The notes below the pieces were generated by a model that was not told the DNA's origin, did not search any database, and was given only the letters and a program-made list of their open reading frames with translations. The translations under genes and the position numbers were made by a program. A stretch of 64,000 nucleotides of DNA from Drosophila persimilis. Lineage: Eukaryota; Arthropoda; Insecta; Diptera; Drosophilidae. Every line of letters begins with the position of its first letter. Positions within the stretch are counted from its first letter, which is position 1. This document shows, piece after piece, positions 61,693 through 64,000 of the stretch. The stretch lies in the NCBI RefSeq assembly GCF_003286085.1, contig NW_020825346.1, positions 620,001-684,000 of the forward strand, in the 5' to 3' direction.

Positions 61693-61764
61693 CTCACTCC
61701 ACCTCTTGGCCGACCCCAACACTTGGAGGATATCCATCTGAGCCGAGACCTCGTCGAGGATTCC
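61693..61764 (-). CDS. Possible small exon within sprint intron
   Basis: Minus-strand acceptor GCCGCAG after a TTG-rich tract opens 24 codons (GILDEVSAQMDILQVLGSAK, then RWSE) up to a GAG|GTGCGA donor, phase 0 to phase 0, matching the phase of the 57133 exon. The peptide looks like a helix and uses coding-like codons. A stronger GTGAGG donor four bases earlier in the sense direction would give phase 1. It does not supply the missing SH2 helix A, so it may be an alternative exon or chance. Confidence 0.25.
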
Positions 61765-63054
61765 CTGCGGCGTTGCAAATCAGACACAACAACAACAACA
61801 GCAACACACGGAGAGAGACAGAGGGAGAGAGAGAGAGAAACATATCCAAAATAATAAAAACGATTCGTCGCATTTGCAGCCATTTCCGGGATGTTGGACC
61901 CATGCCCCCCACCACCCATTCCCCTTAGCAATTGTCACTTGTGGCAGGGTATACGCGATGTGTGGCATTGATACATAAGGGGTGGGGCGGGGGCGGGGAG
62001 GCAACAACATTTCCGGTTTCCATTTCTCGTCGCGTGCCTTGGGGCCTGCATTTTCCCCAGAAATGTCCGCAGTGTCCTCTCGACCCCTCTCTCTACACGG
62101 GAACTGGGACCATCTTCTTGGCCAGAAACACCCCTTTTAGCCCTCACACACACACACACACACACAATGCGCAACGTGTCGCAGCTGCTGGCTGTCTGTG
62201 TCTGTGTCTGTGTCTGTGCCTGTGCCACTCTGACTCCATTTTTGCCCAGTTTTGTGGTCGAAAGTGCAGCCGCCGTTGCCCTTGCCGCTGCCGTTGCTGG
62301 CAACCAGCTGGTTGTCTGGGCCGTGAATCGTTTGTAATCAAGTTTTGGCCCGCAAATAGACTCATTGCGGGCTTGCTGGCTGACTGCCTAGGGTCGCTCA
62401 AGCGCCAAGTCTAGTCTATAATCATCAAATCATGCTTCAAACAGTTACTCCTCTATCCTCCATATATATACAGAGTATACACAGCACAGTGCAATGCCGT
62501 CTATCAATCAGGGGGCCATCAAAATGCTTGACAACAAATCTTGACAGCATAATGGTCGTCATGGACGGAACGGAACGGAACGAAACGAAACGGAAGCCAA
62601 CTGCAGTCGAGTGGAATCGAGTGAAATGACTTCGGTCTTAGCTGTGGCAAGGGTTGTGGCTGTGGGGCTCTGCGGCTGTGGGGTTGTGCGTGTCTCTCTG
62701 TGTAGGGTCTTTTGGGATTTCAAATGCCCAAAGTGCCTGTGGTGGCCAATGGTCTCTGATCCTTTTCGAGTGCAGGGATGCCCCCCGTGCGACGGGATTA
62801 GCTGGTGCTTCAGAGGGAGAGAGAGTGGAGTGGTGTGGTGTGGAGGCCTCGACCTTAGAAGGAGCAAAAGGAGTGGAGGCCTCGACCTTAGAAGGAGGAG
62901 AGTGGTGTGCAGGCCTAAGCCTTAGCAAGTGTGATATCTCTGTCCGATGCAGCCGCTCAGGAAGCGGCTGAGAGTCCCTGAGGCCTGAGGTCTCTCAATT
63001 TCTGGCAAACTTTTGTGCATATCTTGGGGTACAAACAACACTGGAAATACTTAC

Positions 63055-63112
63055 CAGTATAATTGTCCCTTTTTCTACATCTTCTAGATGTTTTTCTGCC
63101 CTTGTTGGTCAT
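63055..63112 (-). CDS. Possible alternative first exon
   Basis: ATG at 63112 opens MTNKGRKTSRRCRKRDNYT, then a strong ACTG|GTAAGTATTT donor in phase 1. Basic short peptide; an upstream promoter is not evident. The phase does not fit direct joining to the 57133 exon. Confidence 0.15.
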
Positions 63113-63139
63113 TCCTTGATTCAATGTTTTTTTTCTTTT

Positions 63140-63707
63140 ATTTAAAGACAAGAAAATTTGCCTACTTTCTGCGGTCACTGGAGCATTGAAAAACGCAGCA
63201 AAGTACCGCCATCGAAACCCAACACGAAGCGTTATAATGGGACCTTCTACTCCCCCACCTCCGAAAGCCCCTTGGGCCACGGGGGGAACGGCGATTGCCG
63301 CCTAATGAGTGTCGGCGGTTTTTGTGGGGTTCGGACCCAGGCGACGACTGTTTGATACCCTCGGCTATTCGTATATCGAAGGAATAGAGGCATTCCAAAT
63401 AGATCTAGGGTTAACGTCTTGTGGGGCTTGTAGTCCATGAATGAAAGCAAATCGGTGCAAAGCCCAAGAGGGCGAGAGCGCAGGAGGGAAATATCTGGCA
63501 AGTGCCGAAGACCCTGCACTCGTTTTAGGTCTGGACCCAGAAACAGTTTGGGATCCTTATGATAATTACACTCAAGATCAAATCGAAGATCTGATGGCCT
63601 GGCGGGAGTGCTGGGGGGAGGGGAAATCCCTGTCAGCTTTGGCTACAAAAATGGGCATGCCCCCCTTAGTCCAGGGTATTTCAATAGAAACTTGCATAAA
63701 ATAACGA
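63140..63707 (+). pseudogene. Decayed coding-like sequence, family not recognised
   Basis: Plus-strand peptides have protein-like composition in two overlapping frames: one covers LPTFCGHWSIEKRSKVPP to a stop at 63355, the other covers LGYSYIEGIEAFQIDLGL, a stop at 63438, then an uninterrupted stretch with DPETVWDPYDNYTQDQIEDL and EGKSLSALATKMGMP to a stop at about 63704. The frameshift and stop suggest a pseudogene or an old insertion inside the sprint intron. The end has a helix-turn-helix flavour, but I recognise no family. Chance cannot be excluded. Confidence 0.3.
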
Positions 63708-64000
63708 AATTATGCCTTGGCATGGACCCGGCCATTATCTGGCCATTGGCTGGTCATTAGGAGAGGGGAGAGGGGAGGCGGGCGAAGGAGGAGGTGGGTT
63801 CATTGCCATATAATAAAAATCTCATATTTTATTCAAATTGGTAATGCGAGGAGCGTGTCCCCTCGAGGAATGCCCCCAACGCAGCACCGCGGGATGCGGA
63901 AAAAAACGAGCAAAAACGAGACAGAGACAAAGACAAAGAGTGGGAGGGAGAGAGGGAGAGACAGTTGTCAGTTTCTTCTTTCTCATTGAGATTCATTTTT

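Larger units (their letters stand above)
57134..64000 (-). other. Large upstream intron of sprint
   Basis: Upstream of the partial SH2 exon. It contains an 11-bp minisatellite, a TA-flanked inverted-repeat element, hexamer tracts (60825-60850), GA/CT microsatellites and AT-rich DNA. Candidate exons at 61693-61764 and 63055-63112 and decayed coding-like DNA at 63.1-63.7 kb are listed separately. Confidence 0.5.

Overview
This is a 64 kb eukaryotic window from a Drosophila X chromosome (Muller element A). The genes read as fly orthologues with short GT-AG introns, Drosophila core-promoter motifs and Drosophila transposon relics. Several neighbours (Or9a, nocte, CG2889, PPP4R2r, an LRRC58-type gene and sprint) belong together near cytological 9B-9D in D. 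melanogaster. Abundant 5-6 bp simple repeats and dispersed repeats ending in a TATACCCGATACTCAAAATGAG-like terminus suggest the obscura group; this species call is inference.

Layout. 1-6.6 kb: no supported gene. 6.7-8.4 kb (+): intronless SMSr-type ceramide phosphoethanolamine synthase with a tandemly duplicated 3' flank. 8.9-11.7 kb: spacer with an AT-rich block and two CRE-like sites. 11.7-13.1 kb (-): Or9a, three exons with a TATA box. 14.3-15.9 kb: nested repeat cluster. 16.0-16.5 kb (-): an unrecognised 115-aa two-exon gene, head-to-head with a small mitochondrial ATP-synthase DAPIT-like gene (+, 16.6-16.8 kb). 17.9-30.3 kb (-): nocte (PRRC2/BAT2 family) with an A-rich probable 3'UTR and a repeat in one intron. 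32.9-33.2 kb: DRE and motif-6 sites between nocte and a ZAD C2H2 zinc-finger gene (+, 33.3-35.4 kb). 36.7-37.1 kb: diverged partial relative of the 115-aa gene. 37.3-40.9 kb (+): PPP4R2r with its core promoter and poly(A) signal. 41.8-44.1 kb (-): LRRC58-type LRR gene. 48.4-57.1 kb and beyond the right edge (-): sprint (RIN-type Rab5 GEF). Its large introns hold a TA-flanked inverted-repeat element, an 11-bp minisatellite and decayed coding-like sequence.

Functions present are sphingolipid synthesis, olfaction, mitochondrial ATP synthase, clock temperature entrainment or RNA-associated function (nocte), transcription (ZAD zinc finger), PP4 phosphatase regulation and Ras/Rab5 endocytic signalling (sprint). 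There is no operon-like logic; the arrangement is ordinary fly gene density. Exon boundaries were worked out by hand from splice consensus and reading-frame phase, and all multi-exon models below close in frame. Most promising for follow-up: the unrecognised 115-aa gene and its partial relative, the two-promoter structure of sprint, the apparently relocated intronless SMSr, and the TA-flanked element at 60 kb.
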